A stretch of 64,000 nucleotides of DNA, from the NCBI GenBank assembly GCA_963966105.1, contig OZ014533.1, positions 181,833,360 through 181,897,359 of the forward strand, in the 5' to 3' direction. The notes below the pieces were generated by a model. It searched no databases and had not been told where the DNA came from. It was given only the letters and a program-made list of their open reading frames with translations. The DNA is from Volucella zonaria (Eukaryota > Arthropoda > Insecta > Diptera > Syrphidae). This document shows, one piece after another, positions 11,118-24,310 of this stretch (position 1 is the stretch's first letter; each line of letters starts with the position of its first letter). Both the position numbers and the translations under genes were made by a program.

Positions 11118-11907
11118 TGCCCAGGAGTGCCCCCCCGCCCAATTATCAAGGCTTCGCCCATTAATGACGTTGTCTAATAAAAAGCGGGGGCAGAGCATAT
11201 TACTGGTTTTATCGTAAACATCTTCAGATAACGCCTCTGAATGGTTGCTACGATTTGACCAGTAACAAGTTGCCGGTCATAGGTCTTGTTGGCGGCTGGA
11301 CCACCGGTAGTCCATACCAGGACTTAAATCACGGTACCATGGGAGTCAGGAGCCCCCCGGATTTCGGTCCGGGCCTGACTTGTTGAGGTAGGCCCCCTTG
11401 TGGGTAGCTGTGGTTTAAACCCAAATCGCGGGAAGGGTTTTCCTTTTGGTTTGACCCATTGTAGAGTAGCAAATAAGTAATGGGTGCTGTGACCCTAAGA
11501 ACAGTAAGAGGTTTTAGGTCGGCCTCGACTCATACCAAGGGTGGAACTTGTGCCTCCAACACAGTTCCGAATTGGTATCAAAGAATTGACGGAGAGCGGT
11601 GGCAAGGCGTATCCTTGCTCCCTATGGATGTATGGGCATCCCGTAACATAAGGTAAACTATTCACCAGATTAGTACATTCACCAATTTGAACAACATTTT
11701 AAAAAAACGGAACAAAACAGCTGTTTTCAATGATCGTGTGCGGTGTACAAATGTATCACTATACGATAAATGAATTTCAGAAGGTTATTCTTGTAGAAAA
11801 TAGATGCCAGTTAAAGCACAAAAAAGATCTCAAAAATTGATGCAACATTTTGGATGCATTCAGGGACAAAGATGGGTGACAAATATATTGCCACCGCCTT
11901 GAAAAGC
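11118..11907. other. GC-richer unassigned segment
   Basis: Between 11120 and 11650 the DNA is markedly GC-richer (cccccccgcccaatt, ggagccccccggatttcgg, aggcccccttgtgggtagc) than the surrounding AT-rich DNA. No sustained ORF, tRNA or rRNA is recognised. It resembles 5' untranslated DNA of a non-LTR retrotransposon, which is a guess. Confidence 0.35.
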
Positions 11908-12080
11908 GTTAAAAGTACTCACGAAATAACGATGCATTTCTGTTCGCTTCTGCTATGCTGATTCTTAATCACTCCATTTGTTTTGAGTCAAAATTTAGTT
12001 ATACTAACAGTAAAATTGGTGAAGTTACAGCAAAAAGTTGTATTTTCTTCTGATCCTGTGATCAAAAAGTTGAGTCACTG
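11908..12080. mobile_element. Fragment of Tc1-like family A
   Basis: About 170 bp closely match 7190-7362, ending in the same terminal repeat (GATCAAAAAGTTGAGTCACTG) followed by TA. The other end and transposase are missing. Confidence 0.8.
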
Positions 12081-12082
12081 TA

Positions 12083-13230
12083 TGTATACTTTTGCATATA
12101 TATACATATGTATATAATTTTTTTAAGTATCTCAAACTGACTTTACTTCTAGAAACCAAATTTATATTGCACACAAAACCTACAATAAATATAATAAATA
12201 TTACGACTCTGTAATTTGTCTTCTATGTACAAGTGATGTTTAAACAAAAATTTTTGGACAACATTTTTTGCTGTCGTTTTTATTCGTGAACTGAAAGTCT
12301 AGTAATATTTGTTCGTTCTCATCGATATTTGCAATAGTCCGCGTTTGTGTATGAAATAGAAATTGTTCAATAAAAATCAACACTGGACTATATGTCTTTA
12401 CGTGTCCCATTCAGCCATATGCCGAAAGAATAGGGCATACGAGTACAAGTCAACTAAAATAACATCGCAAGTGAAAATGCTCTTTGCGATGCTTTCTGTC
12501 ATTTTATTTATTGCACATACATACGAGTATATACATTACATTTCTATGTACACATGTACATGTATTTATATGTGGCTAGCAATCGAAAATATAATATGTA
12601 CATTGTACATTGTACATAGTCAAAACTGATGCCATAAACCACATTTAGTTTGATATTACTTTTGTCCGCCCTTGCACCGCCTCGCCGAAATCCGAAAACG
12701 CAATGTTGCTGAATGAAATGTAATAATAATAAATATTATAATTCGTGTGTGGCAGAGTGAATATATGCGAATGACCGGTGGCAATAAAAAAAAATGTTTG
12801 AAAATATACATATTCGTACATCAATGAGAAAGACTGTTTACATTTGCCATACGAGTAGATATGTGGTTTTTCCTTTTTAATTTTTCTTTTTTTCCTATTT
12901 GAATTTTTACGATATTTTCTTGTATATTTTACTTTAAATCAATCAACGACTATTTTAATTTTAGGAAGATGAAGGTGACGAAGATATTTTCCCGGACGTA
13001 TACTCGTATAATATCCGTATGAAAATTTTCTGTTTTCATAAAAGCCGAATACCAGAAATGTCTAAAATTTCTATTTTCGGTTAATTGTTGTCGGATAGTC
13101 GTTAGTATACACATTTGTACGTATCTAAGTTTAATTTAAATATTTTAAAATTATGAAAGACATTACAACTACAAGGATTTTATTGAATTTTGCTACATAC
13201 TCGTATATTGTAGTTTAATGGCCGGAAGTG
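12083..13230. other. AT-rich intronic DNA with octamer cluster
   Basis: No gene recognised. Five TACGAGTA/TACTCGTA octamers lie between 12438 and 13205, the densest cluster in the window, together with short TACATA/TATGTA runs. Confidence 0.6.
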
Positions 13231-13499
13231 GGCTTGGTATTATGTGGCCATGAAGATTGATCGCCACCCATTTACTTCATTGCTCCCTACTTCTCTATTA
13301 TGTGCCTTACATGGGGTACGAATATGACAACATCATAATATAATTTGGAATTGTTACATATTTTCTCCATATTTTGAGGGTCATCTTGGATTTCGAGATA
13401 ATTTTGATGTAATATAATGTAAAAATAGAAGTTAAGAAGCCCATATGTATTGTATCACAAGAGAAGACATCGACTATTGGATTTACGATTATTATTAGT

Positions 13500-14225
13500 A
13501 TCCAATTTTGATATGGGAAGCTTTGGCATAAGCTTTCTCTTACACACGGCTCCAAAGAAAGAAGTCGCGCGGTATTAAATCACATTATCTCAGCGGCCAA
13601 TTTTGATCACCATTCGGTGAAATGACTTGGCGTGGAAACTTTTCTCGCAATAGACCTAGCGTTTTCCTACATCGCACATGGCACCATCTGGTTGAAACTC
13701 TAAAATCGAAAATCCAAACATCGCCTACATCTACACTGTGAATTTCCGGCTATAAAAAATCATTGATAATGGTTCAATGACTCATTTACGAAGGAATAAG
13801 GTCCAATAATGCCTCATGCCCATAAACCGTACCAAACAGTAAGAGGTTGTGGATAGAGATTTTTTTTGATTTTCTTAGCTCCCTATTGCGGCAATTCTTT
13901 TTATTAGCACAGCTTTGAAGCTTCTTGCGCCTCATCGCTTAAAATGATTTTTCGGTCAAATTTCTGATCATGGAATGGAATTCCATAGAATTTCATGGAA
14001 TCGACATTTACTACGAACCACAGAAGAAATATTCCCATTTCGTGTGTGACAGGCGGGGACGATTGGTTTCGTACAGTTGCCGGACAAAAAGGCGTTTCAC
14101 GTCGAACGAGAAAACTTTTAACTTCCCGAACTGTTTCACCGAAATTTTCATCGTTTTTGAAGAGTGTTTTAACAACTTCTATAAGTTTTTAAAAGACGTA
14201 CCGCTCCATTTTTATTAAAGATGAA
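13500..14225 (-). pseudogene. DD41D-type mariner-like transposase remnant
   Basis: Across several frames the minus strand reads VTVWYGLWA, GIIGPYSFVNE, FQPDGAMCDVG (second catalytic D), LLREKFPRQVIS, NGDQNWPL and CDLIPRDFF (third D). This order matches the better-kept copy at 16863-18120. Many stops and frameshifts are present, and no terminal repeats were found. Confidence 0.7.
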
Positions 14226-14689
14226 GTTGTTACTTGACATCTGCACTGTCATTTTTTAGTAGATGGCAAAATAGCTGACTATTGAAAACAAAACCTTTTA
14301 TTGGATAAACTTTTTTTTCCAAAAATTGCCTATATCTTCTCTTAAAAATTATCAATTAAAGGATTTTTTTTTTAATTATTTACCAAATTCCAAAATGTTG
14401 AAAAACAAAAAAGACACATGACAAATTAATTTTAATACCGGTTTTGTAATCATTTTACGTGTTTCTTTCGCTTTCAATAAACGATATTTGTGAAAAAAAA
14501 AAAACATCAATGTTATCCCGTTCAAATTAATCTCGATTAGCTATTATACATACACTTATGTCAACGCGTCTTCAAATCCAGAAAACACTTCTGAAACTTG
14601 CACTTTGAGATGCATAGGTTTTACCTCTTTTAATATTAGTTTTGCTTGAAAAACTACGACCCTTTACGGGTCTATATCCGGTGAATATA

Positions 14690-16011
14690 CAGCACTGTGC
14701 AAAACCTAAGCAACCATCTGAAGTCAGCACTTCATAGTAAATCTTTTTAACTTACTACCCCCAGGGTGTAATTTGAAATTCACAACTTTTTATAAAAGTA
14801 ACAATACTTCAGATTTAAAAAAAACACCCCAAAAACCAACAAAGTAGCCAAATTGAGCTGTGCAAAACCTAAGCAACTTTTTTAATATTTTGTGTAATAT
14901 CCTTTATTTTGAATAACAAAGACGCAACGACAAGGCATAGAAGTAATTAACTTTGAAAGTGTGTCCTGGGATATATTTTTACACTCAACTCAGAGCATTG
15001 AATAGGTGAGACCTGTTGGAAAAATGTTGTCCAGCGATACGGCTTTTAAGGATACATGACAGGTTTTCGAAGAGATTCAAGTCGGGTGATTTGGCCGGCC
15101 AATCGAGGACTTGAATCCCACTATCCGCTAACCACTCCTTTACCAACTTCAATGTGTGTTTCGGATCGTTATCCTGTTGAAACACCCAACGAAGTGGCAT
15201 TTCCCACTCCGCATGTGCTAGCATTACCGATGCTAGAATGTATTTATATTTGAATCGGTGCATGATTCCGTCTATTTCGTAGAATGGGCCTACACCTCCT
15301 GCCGAAAAACAGGTCCACACCATCACATTACGTCTTCGCACCGTGCTAGCATCAAGGTTTAAATCAAGTAATCTTACGACTTCATTCGAACTTATGAACG
15401 GTTGTTTTTTAATTACCCCACAAATGTTTCTATCCGTTCGACATATTGTCTTACGCGGCCTACCACCAACATTTTGACTTTCAACGACTCCTGTTGCATT
15501 ATGTTTTTTTTATTAAACGTGAAATAATCGATTTATTAATATTATAACGTTTAGCTAATGTTGCCTGAGCATCTCCAGACTTAAATTCATCAATAATTTT
15601 TAGTTTAAGAGACGAAGAGTACCTTTGTCGCGACATTATTAAAAAAATATCAATTATGCGACTAACTTAAAAGAAAACTGATCAAAGATAATCACTAAAA
15701 ATCAATGTCGAAGAGCTTACAACATTTCATGTGTAACCTGACTGGAAAAGTACTGTTAGTTTTTTTTTTTTTTACAGTGGGTTACAAAGTTGCTTAGGTT
15801 TTACACAGATCAATTTGGCTGCTTTGTTGGTTTTTGCGTTTTTTTTTATATCTGAAGTATTATTACTTTTATAAAAAGTTGTGAATTTTAAAATACACTC
15901 TATTACACGTCATTATATATGCATTTCTTTTTATTTGGTGAGGTAGAAAGTTGAAAAAATTTGCTATGAAGTGCTGACTCCAGGTGGTTCCTTATGTTTT
16001 GCACAGTACTG
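14690..16011 (-). mobile_element. Tc1-like transposon B with long IR/DR termini
   Basis: The element starts CAGCACTGTGCAAAACCTAA at 14690 and ends with its complement at 16011, flanked by TA (14688-14689, 16012-16013). The inverted repeats extend about 190-240 bp. The core GTGCAAAACCTAAGCAAC recurs internally at about 14858-14877 and, inverted, near 15787-15808. This gives the outer/inner direct-repeat layout seen in IR/DR Tc1 elements such as Minos and Sleeping Beauty. Confidence 0.88.
14985..15636 (-). pseudogene. Tc1-like transposase B, DD34E, inactive
   Basis: The N-terminus (MSRQRYSSSLKLKIIDEFKS, then RYNINKSIISRLIKK) starts near 15636. After stops and frameshifts the C-terminal ORF (14985-15341) carries VMVWTCFSAGGVGPF, FQQDNDPKHT (second D) and SPDLNLFENLS, with the glutamate 34 residues after D2. 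The conserved NPIE is mutated to NLFE. The ORF is truncated after HLFNALS. Confidence 0.82.
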
Positions 16012-16059
16012 TATATAAGGCTGTGGTATCATTAGAGCATTGCGGTTGGCCGAAAATTG

Positions 16060-16370
16060 ACAAACAATTAATGAAGCATGAGCATTGATTGTAAATGACT
16101 TTCCTTATTGATCGTTGAATCTTGTGGCAAGAACGCATAGTACACTATGCCGATAGACTCGAAGCACACAGTGAACATAACCTTCACATTCGGCCGTACC
16201 TGTTGGGAATCTTAGAAACGCTTATACCACTCCCTTACACAGTCCTGACTTATAGCAGACTTCCCCAAAAGCAATATTGAACAGTTTCAAAACATTTTTA
16301 TAGCAAAATTTAATACAAATTGAAGATCGTTCCCAAACACCATGTAACCTTTTTGACAGCTGAAAATAGA
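16060..16370 (-). pseudogene. Mellifera-type mariner remnant
   Basis: The minus strand reads CYKNVLKLFNIAFGE and CVREWYKRF, then directly VKVMFTVCFESIGIVYYAFL and PQDSTINKESHLQ. This joins the HTH region to the central catalytic domain with a large internal deletion. Frame changes are present and no terminal repeats were located. Confidence 0.6.
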
Positions 16371-16862
16371 CTAAATACTAGATACTCGTACGTCTGCAAA
16401 TCTACAGATACCTTTCAGACATCAGGTTAATACAATTCATAAAATTAAAAACATTTCCCTTAATTTTTAAACATACCTCTTATTTCATGGACTTTAATCT
16501 TGCCTTAATTGTGCAATCAAAATAACGCCGAAGTTTTTCGTGTCGACAGCATCCCAACCGCAGGGTTTTTATAACCACAAACCCTCCAAAACTAAGGACA
16601 ATTGTATGATTTCAGGAAACTAAACCAAAATTTCCTATTAATCCAAATTCGGTTATCAAAATTTTCGGGTACAGTAATGCCAGCAAATTTTAAGTTTACG
16701 TATCAATAATCTTCGCGGGTTTATGTCTTATGGACGGACGAAGCAATATTTGCATAGCAAATTTGCAAAACCAGCACCCTTGGGCGGAAAAAATTCCACA
16801 TCGAAAAAATGTGAATTATTTTGAAAGGCGCTTTTCTGACAATGTATTGTACTCGTATAGTA

Positions 16863-18120
16863 AAGAGTGTTCAAATTCGAGTTATCATTTTAAATTTTGA
16901 ATGAAAGGCATAAATTGTACGAAATTTGTAATTATTTTTATTGGAAATGAATGTACATTGGTTCCGGTTAATAATGAAAAAGAATATCGTCCAAGTGACC
17001 TCATCTGCTAGATCGGCAGACTGTCAACCTTTTACCAAAATTTTGAATCACTTTTTCGCATAATGATGGTTCAATAAGTGATATTTGCTCGATGATGTTG
17101 TCTTTGAGGTGTTGAACAGTTTCAAGATTATCGTCATAAACTTTACTCTTTAAGAAACCCCATAAGAAAAAATCCAGTGGTGTTAAATCGCATGATCTTG
17201 GTGGCCAATTCACGTCTGTTCTTCGGGAAATTATGCGATTGTTAAACTTCTCTTTCAAAAGATCGATTGAGTTCATTGCTGTGTGGCATGTTGCACCATC
17301 CTGTTGAAACCACATATTCAGCACATCAATATCTTCCCATAGAATCCACAAAAAGTTTCTAATCATCGCTTGATATCGAGCTCCATCCACAGTAACTGCA
17401 TTGCCATTTTCATCTTCGTAAAAAAACACCAAAATCCACACCATACAGTACCTTTTTTTTGGTTTCATTGGCCTTTCAAATAATGCTGTAGGTATTTCTT
17501 CAGCTCAAATGCGACAGTTTTGTTTATTGACATAACCGCCAATTTCAAAATGAGCCTCATCGGTGAAGATAATTTGCTTGAAAAAATTGTCATTTTGTTG
17601 TTGATTCTCTGTGGCCCAATTAACGAATTGCCGACGCAAAATGTGGTCAGTTGGCTTTAATTCTTGTGTTAACTGTATTTGTAAGCCTCTACATGCAGAT
17701 ATTTGTGCAAAATGTTAAACAAAGTTGTTGGTTTCACGTTTAATTGGCTCCTCAGCAACACTTCTGCTAACAGCTGCAATATTTCCATTCGAACGACCAC
17801 TACGATGATAGACTTCACTTCTCTGATCTTGAACCGAACCAGTTTGTTCAAATTTATGAACGATAAGCTTAATAGCACGGTTTGACGGAGAATTTTTTCT
17901 ACCGTATTTTGAAAGAGATTTTCTTTCAACTTCTGCAAAACTTTCACCATATTTAAAATATGTTTTAGTAATAAAAACACGTTGCTCAATAGTGTACCGA
18001 TATATTTTAGCTAACGGTAATGTATTCACTTCATACTAGAAAAAACTTCGGTGTAATCTAAATAGCTGTAAAAAAAAGTGGCGGCCAATTTAAAATGATA
18101 CGTCAAATTTGAACACCCTT
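16863..18120 (-). mobile_element. DD41D-type mariner-like element, complete ends
   Basis: The ends AAGAGTGTTCAAATTCGAG (16863) and complementary ...TTTGAACACCCTT (18120) are inverted and flanked by TA (16861-16862, 18121-18122). Size is 1258 bp, with the transposase on the minus strand. Confidence 0.88.
17001..18029 (-). pseudogene. DD41D-type transposase, frameshifted
   Basis: The N-terminal ORF (17715-18029, MNTLPLAKIYRYTIEQRVFI...) carries the HTH and FEQTGSVQDQRS linker. The C-terminal ORF (17001-17468) carries MWFQQDGATCHTA (second D), VNWPPRSCDLTPLDFFLWG (third D, 41 residues later) and a family-typical C-terminus. The middle, including the first catalytic D, is disrupted by stops between about 17470 and 17715. 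It is the best reference copy here for the other DD41D fragments. Confidence 0.85.
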
Positions 18121-18122
18121 TA

Positions 18123-19670
18123 TTTTCAATGGTGACCTATATTCCACCACCCTGTATGTTTATACATAAATCCAACAAATATTTAGGCCTTCTACGAACG
18201 TACCTAGGTTCGTTCAACTCCACTTTCATATCGTCACATGAGTGCAAGGATTACGTAAATCGAATTTTCATATTGTACGAGTACTTTGAAGAAATCGGCA
18301 AAAATAATTTTCTAAACTTTTTCACAAGTTATGTTATTTCCGGAATAACCACAAGATTTTTTTGGTTGCCGTTAGAAATAAAAAGGCAATATCTATTTAT
18401 TGTTGTATAATGTTGTTACTTCAAAAAATAAAAATTATATTAACCAATAGGCAGTTACAATTGATTTGTTTGTCTACTTTTTTTTACTCCCTAATAGATG
18501 GCACCAAGTAAGAAAAGTGAGTTGTCCAGTAATTGAAACTCATTCTTATTGAATCCAGGTAGCAAAAAACCCAGTTATCTATGGTAAAAATGAAAAAAAT
18601 CGAGTCATGTATCTAATTCTTACACTCAGGTGAGGATACATGTATGTAGAAAGCAATTTATATTTCGTTTTGTTATTCCAACGATTTTTTTGTATGTCAT
18701 CTTCAAGACAATTTTAATGTTCAAGCTTAGATAGTTAGAAAACCTACTGCAATTGTTGGAAAAGCGTGGTTTCGGGGAATAATAATAAATGGAGTACGAA
18801 TATATAGATTTTAGTAATGTCTATCTGAGTAAAAATCAGTATCAAACTAGCTCAAATCTATCTTCTAGTACAAAACAAAGTCTATATAAAAAGTCATCGG
18901 ATATACGAGTATTAGAATGCATGTACCGAAGACTTAAATATAACTTGATACGAGTATTTAAACTTAAATGCTCCTACATTTGAACGTGCATGAAGTACAT
19001 TTTTCCAAAGCATTTTGACACGCTTTGCACTGTAAACCAACATCAAAAGTATAAAAATAAAATTCATAAATATTTTCACATCACTGTGTTTTTTTTTTTT
19101 CTCGAAACAGTCTTTCCAAAATATAAATATTTCATATAACATTCCGTGCTTGGTTGCTACAATATATAAATTAGAAATACGGACATACAATACATATGTA
19201 TAATTTTGTATGTGGAAGAAATTTTCCAGTTGCTATAAATAGAAAATCTAGGATATTTTCGATTTTTGATATATTGCCAATGTACATATGTAAACACGCA
19301 ACACAACTCGACTTTAATACTAAATTTATGTACTCGTATATCAAAATTTCGATTAAACACTGCTTAAAAGATAAAACTCTAATAATGAATGCATATTTTT
19401 CAAAGGGAAAACAAATATACATTTTTTTTTAATTTGCTATATTCTTTTATATACCATATATTTATTTATAGTCTTATAAAAAAGGAAAAATGTTTCATAT
19501 ACCATTTTTCTTTGGCAATGAAAGAATTAATGCGACAAAGAAGTAGCCGTTGTATGTTATATGTTCTAATTTGCAAAGCATCTCAAGTAACACATATGTA
19601 CAGCCTTAATAAAAATATTTTGCATTTGTATTTGTGGAAAAAAAATTAACTAAGTTTTCCTTCCCTTACC
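18123..19670. other. AT-rich DNA, no gene
   Basis: Only short chance ORFs. Four octamers (18276, 18904, 18949, 19331) lie here. Confidence 0.6.
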
Positions 19671-19678
19671 CTTTAGCA

Positions 19679-22264
19679 CAGTGGTTCCAACCTTTTCTAA
19701 CTGGCGACCCAAACGGACTTTTACCAAAAATTCCGAGACCCCATGTATTAAAACTATTGAATGCTAAAAATAATGAGCATACACATATAATATATTTGTA
19801 TACATTTATATACATATATACATATATATCATGTATTTGATTTTTATTAATTAATTAATAATTTTATTTTTTTATTAGTTCCTAGTGAGAAACTTGATGT
19901 TGATACCAGTTCAGTAATTATTGGCAGTGTTTTTGTCAGGGCCAGTCTCATATCGTTTCTTACATCTAGTTTATTCCTAGATTTGGTTTTAATGTTTACC
20001 AGAGTAGAAAACCCAGTCTCACAAAGGTACGTTGAAATGAATGGTATTAATAATTTTAAGGCCATATTCGCTAATTTAGGGTAAGTTTCTCTTACACTGC
20101 ACCAAATCAGTCAATGACTTTGCTCCAAAATCATCTTTGGCAAAAGAATTATTTTTCAACTCAATGAATTCGTCTTGAAGGATATCCGGAATGTCCGAAA
20201 CACTTAAGTTTACAGCGAAAGGATTTCGAATTGGTGTGATCTGAACATTGCACAAATCACGGAAGTATGTAGTGACCTCCTGCTTTAAATGATTCAAGTG
20301 GTTGATGTTTAGAATTTCCAAATTTTCTTTAGAATATCCTTTCCTGGTTTCTAATGTTGTGCTGAGTTCAGTTACCTTCCTACTCCAGTTTGTGAGTTTT
20401 TCAACAAAAGATTCCAAAAGATTGGTCTTTAAATTGAATGATGTTGGTGTCCTGTCCTTACATTTTAACGTTTAATTTGTTGAATTCTTCAAATATGTCT
20501 GCCAAATAAGCAACTTTAACCCACCAGTCACTATTCTTCAATTTGTTTGCAAACTCTGTTTTTTTTTGCATATCTAAAAATATTTAAACTTCTTCTTTCA
20601 GTTCAAAGAAACGATCAACGGTATCTCCTCGTGATAACCACCGCACATTTAAATAAAATAACAGATTTTGATAAAAGGCACCCATGTTTGCATAGAGTTC
20701 TTTGAACAAACGACTGTTAAGAGCACTTCATTTAATGTAGTTAACAATATGTACAATGTCATCAAGGACTTCCTTTAGAAGAATCCAGATTTTGAGCCAT
20801 GCATAGCAGGAGCACCATCAGTATAAAGCTTGGGCCACTCTAATCCTTCCCGCTGAAAAAATTTTTAGATCAAATCAAAAATACCTGAACCTTTGATTGT
20901 AGTTTCCAACGGTTCACAAAACAGAAACTCTTCTTTAATATTTTTAGTATGTATAGCAGCTGAGCACAAGAGGTCACGTCCGTTGATTCGTCAATTTGTG
21001 TTACAAAATATGGTGATGCCTTTATTTCAGCAGTTACTTGGGTCTTAACGTCCAACGACATATCCTCAATGCGTCTGGTTACTGTGCTGTTTGATAGCGA
21101 TATTTGCCTCATTTTATTTTCAGAAGGTTCACCAAGAACAAGTTTAACCGATTTAAGAATGCAGGGCTTGTTTCTGTTTGTGCGGTTTCTTGTTTTTGGC
21201 TATTTCCAATGAAACTTCATATGAAGCTTGAATTTTTTCGCTGAAAACTTCCTCCGGTATCCAACCTCTGTTTCCGAACAGAAGCTTGATGACGTTGGAA
21301 GAAGGCTAAGTCCTTATCAATATATTCCATTTCCAAATGGCACTTTAGTTTTGAAGGTTTCATGGATTCCGCACTGAGAGCTACACTACAAAGAGCACAT
21401 TGAGGTTTTCCGATGTCATTTGAGATCAAAGATGTGAAACCGAATTTCAAATGATCTTCACAATATTTTCGTGTCGACATTGTACCTGAAATAACAAGTT
21501 GAATATCTAACCGTAGAACGCCATAACTTAACATAATATATTCAAAAAAACAAGTACATTTGAACCTGGTCCTTTTTTAATAACTATAGTAATAATATTT
21601 AAAAATAAATAGTACAGGCACAGAGTTTGTACAAAGATTGAAATTTAGTTCAATGTAAATTCTCGTCTCACATTTGAATGGTTTCATAAAAAAAAGGAAA
21701 ATAGAGCATCCAACGACACAACTAACAGATCTCACAAACAGTTACTTGAGTTTCTTACTTTTTTGTTACTCTCCTAATTGGAATGGATAACACTATTTTA
21801 ACGTATAAAAATTCGACACACACAGCGAGCTTGCATATTGAGTGAGGGAGGGCTATTTACAGGTAAAATATCATTCTGCAATTTTGCCTCAGCTGTGTTG
21901 TAGGAAGATATGCACATGTATGGGAATTCAAAAGAAATTACAATAACAACTCATAGGTAAGTCAGTAGTGTCCTTTCTTTTTTAGTTTAAAACGGGGTGA
22001 TTCGTTTTTGCTTGAATTTTGTTAATATTGTTCGAACAGGCTCATTTGTTGACGGCATCGCCATCGTCGTCGTCGTCGTAGCGCTAAGCGCATACATGAA
22101 AGGATAAATAAGTGTTGTTGATGCATAATAAATAGTGTGTTAATACGTCAGCATATTTTTTGTCTACTTTTTGTTTTCCAGCTCCAAATCAAAGTGTCAA
22201 TGTCGCGACCCATTTAAAATGGCCTGGCGACCCAATTTTGGATCGCGACCCATTGGAACCATTG
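19679..22264 (-). mobile_element. hAT transposon with 8-bp target duplication
   Basis: The ends CAGTGGTTCCAACC (19679) and ...GGAACCATTG (22264) form the inverted repeat. The exact 8-bp duplication CTTTAGCA lies on both sides (19671-19678, 22265-22272). At 2586 bp it is full-length. The subterminal GGCGACCC/GCGACCC repeats are typical of the Charlie-like group. Confidence 0.93.
19847..21480 (-). pseudogene. hAT transposase (ZBED/SCAND3-like), broken
   Basis: The N-terminus MSTRKYCEDHLKFGFTSLI leads into a BED-type zinc finger (CALC, then KLKCHLE), ending in KKQRLD-like sequence. Next come LSNSTVTRRIEDMSLDVK and SPYFVTQIDESTDV (catalytic Asp region), a middle part (20076-20417), and the C-terminal dimerisation region LIPFISTYLCETGFSTL. 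At least four frame breaks separate these ORFs, so it is inactive. Similar sequences are domesticated in vertebrates, but this copy has transposon ends and is not a host gene. Confidence 0.88.
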
Positions 22265-22272
22265 CTTTAGCA

Positions 22273-23040
22273 GAAAACCAGGGGTCTAGTTCAAAGACCC
22301 TAATCTATTCGCTCGTTGAGGCCGAGCTAATAATTATTTTTTGTATTTGATAACATTAACGTAGTTGTGCTTTCTCCTCCATAGTATTGGACGAGGTACA
22401 TACGGCTAATACGAGTATATACTTATTACCGTAGCGTAGAATTTACAGAACCAAAACCAGAACATCGTCTTGGCCTTTAGAGGAGCTCAGTTGTTTTTCC
22501 CGATCAAGAGTCAGCCATAGTCCGATTTTCGCTAAGGAGTCATTTGGGAGATTAACATTTAATTTGATGTCTTTTACTACTTCAAAATTCTTTAAGGGTT
22601 TTATTTTCCTCCTTTTTTAATTGAATATCAGTATTTTAAACAAATGTTGTTAAAAATTAAAAAAAAACGATCTACATTTTTAATTAAGAAATTCAACGAT
22701 TTCATATGAATTATCAAAAGTTTTCAGTTGAACAATAAGGATAAGAATTACTCGTTCAAGCTCAATAAAATACACTTTTCATAAATGAGTGATTTCCAAT
22801 CAACCAATTAACAGTATAATGATGTTTTGATAATTACATTTTATGGACCGTGAATGTTTCGCATCAACATCCACTAATATGCCAAACTCATTAATTTTAA
22901 CACGCGATACACTGAAGAGGAAAAAATGTATTTTAAAAATAAAATGAAATATATTCTTGAGCTTGAGCTTGAGTACAATAGAAGTGACCAATGATGTAAC
23001 ATCACTTTAAATAGAGTGAAATCCGATTTCCCTCGAACAC
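22273..23040. other. Unassigned DNA right of the hAT element
   Basis: No gene seen; one octamer at 22410. Confidence 0.5.
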
Positions 23041-24060
23041 AGCGTAATGGAATGTGTTTAAGGATGCAACATCGGATACGGATTCAATGCGTCAAAAACT
23101 TTCTGATATAAAATTGTGTCTGTTGCTTTTTGTACATATAGCTCAAATAGCTCTTGGACTAGGTAGGTAGGAAGGTAGCTGGAGCTCTTTGGCTACATGT
23201 CTCCAAAAATGTAAATAGTGATATTGGGCTGTTCTGATGACACAGCTTAAGTGACTTCTGATTTGTATCTTAAGTCCGCTTGGTGTGGCTGAGAAAATCA
23301 ATGAGTTTCAGAATTGCAGTCGTATATCTTAAATGGCTGTCGGATCTTCGCTATATAGTTTGCCAAGTGTAGAGCCTGACATATGTACGTACGTAGAAAA
23401 AGTGACAACTGTGCTTTCGTCCTTCAAGATGCTGCGGTTTGTTTTATATGGGATAATTAATTTGACACAATAAGTGTCAGTGGGACATGGTCCCGTGACT
23501 GCTGAAAGAAATTACTAGAAGTTTTTATAACTTACGACATCTATCGGAGAGAGAAATTCCCCCGCCAGTGAGTTGAATAGCGCCGTCTTTTTTATTATCT
23601 TCTATATTGCTATTGCCAGGTACGTTGTAGGGCAACCGCCCTTTCCAATAGCTAGTATTTCTGCCTAAAAAATACTGACTCGGTCAAAACTATTGCGAGA
23701 GTTAGAATTGTGCAGTTATACATAGAAGACTCTTGATCCTACGCCACAATCCATCTTGAAGCCGTTGGTAAAAATCGATGGTTAGTATCTATTGGATATT
23801 ACTGTTCAAACTTAGTTTGAGTATTATGTAGGCTGTCTTGCTATAGCCATAGAATTTTGATGTCCATCGTTTGTTTGAGTCGGAATCTAATGTAGTGCAG
23901 ACAGTGATATATTTTATATGTAGGCGTAGGTCAAAAGGTTGAAGCTGAAGGAGTGTATTGAGTGATTCGACCAGGCTTTGCTTCAAGAAGCCAATCATGC
24001 ACAGGCCAGCTTTTCTCTGAACTCTGCTAAGTTTGAAAAGACTGTATGCTCTACGGGTAT
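23040..24060 (-). pseudogene. LOA-like non-LTR retrotransposon remnant (thumb and RNase H)
   Basis: Minus-strand reading, with frame changes: MIGFLKQSLVESLNTLLQLQ, PFDLRLHIKY (RT C-terminal region of the LOA/I group), then IFTNGFKMDCGVGSRVF and AEILAIGK, the RNase H core with its D and E positions. Stops and frameshifts are frequent. It ends at the Tc1-like C element. Confidence 0.65.
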
Positions 24061-24310
24061 TTACATACAGCGTTTGCCAAAACTAAAACAAACAACTTTT
24101 ACATAAACACAAGACTCTGCGGTAAAACTGATTAAAATTCAATATAATTTATTAAGTTTTTCTTTATAAAACAAGCAAATATATTCGAAAACAAAATAAT
24201 AGAAACAACAAATAAGAAAGTAGAAAAAATAAAAATAATAATTACAGTAACCATTGGCCACCTTAAAAGCCAAAATTAAAACAACTTCGTACCTAGTCAA
24301 GTCATAAATA

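Noticed and set aside
11500..11640. Ribosomal RNA fragment, suggested by agaattgacggagagcgg
   Set aside because: The match to conserved rRNA blocks is short and the flanks do not continue as rRNA.
19679..22264. Domesticated ZBED/SCAND3-type host gene
   Set aside because: Multiple frame breaks, intact transposon ends and an 8-bp target duplication show a dead hAT element.
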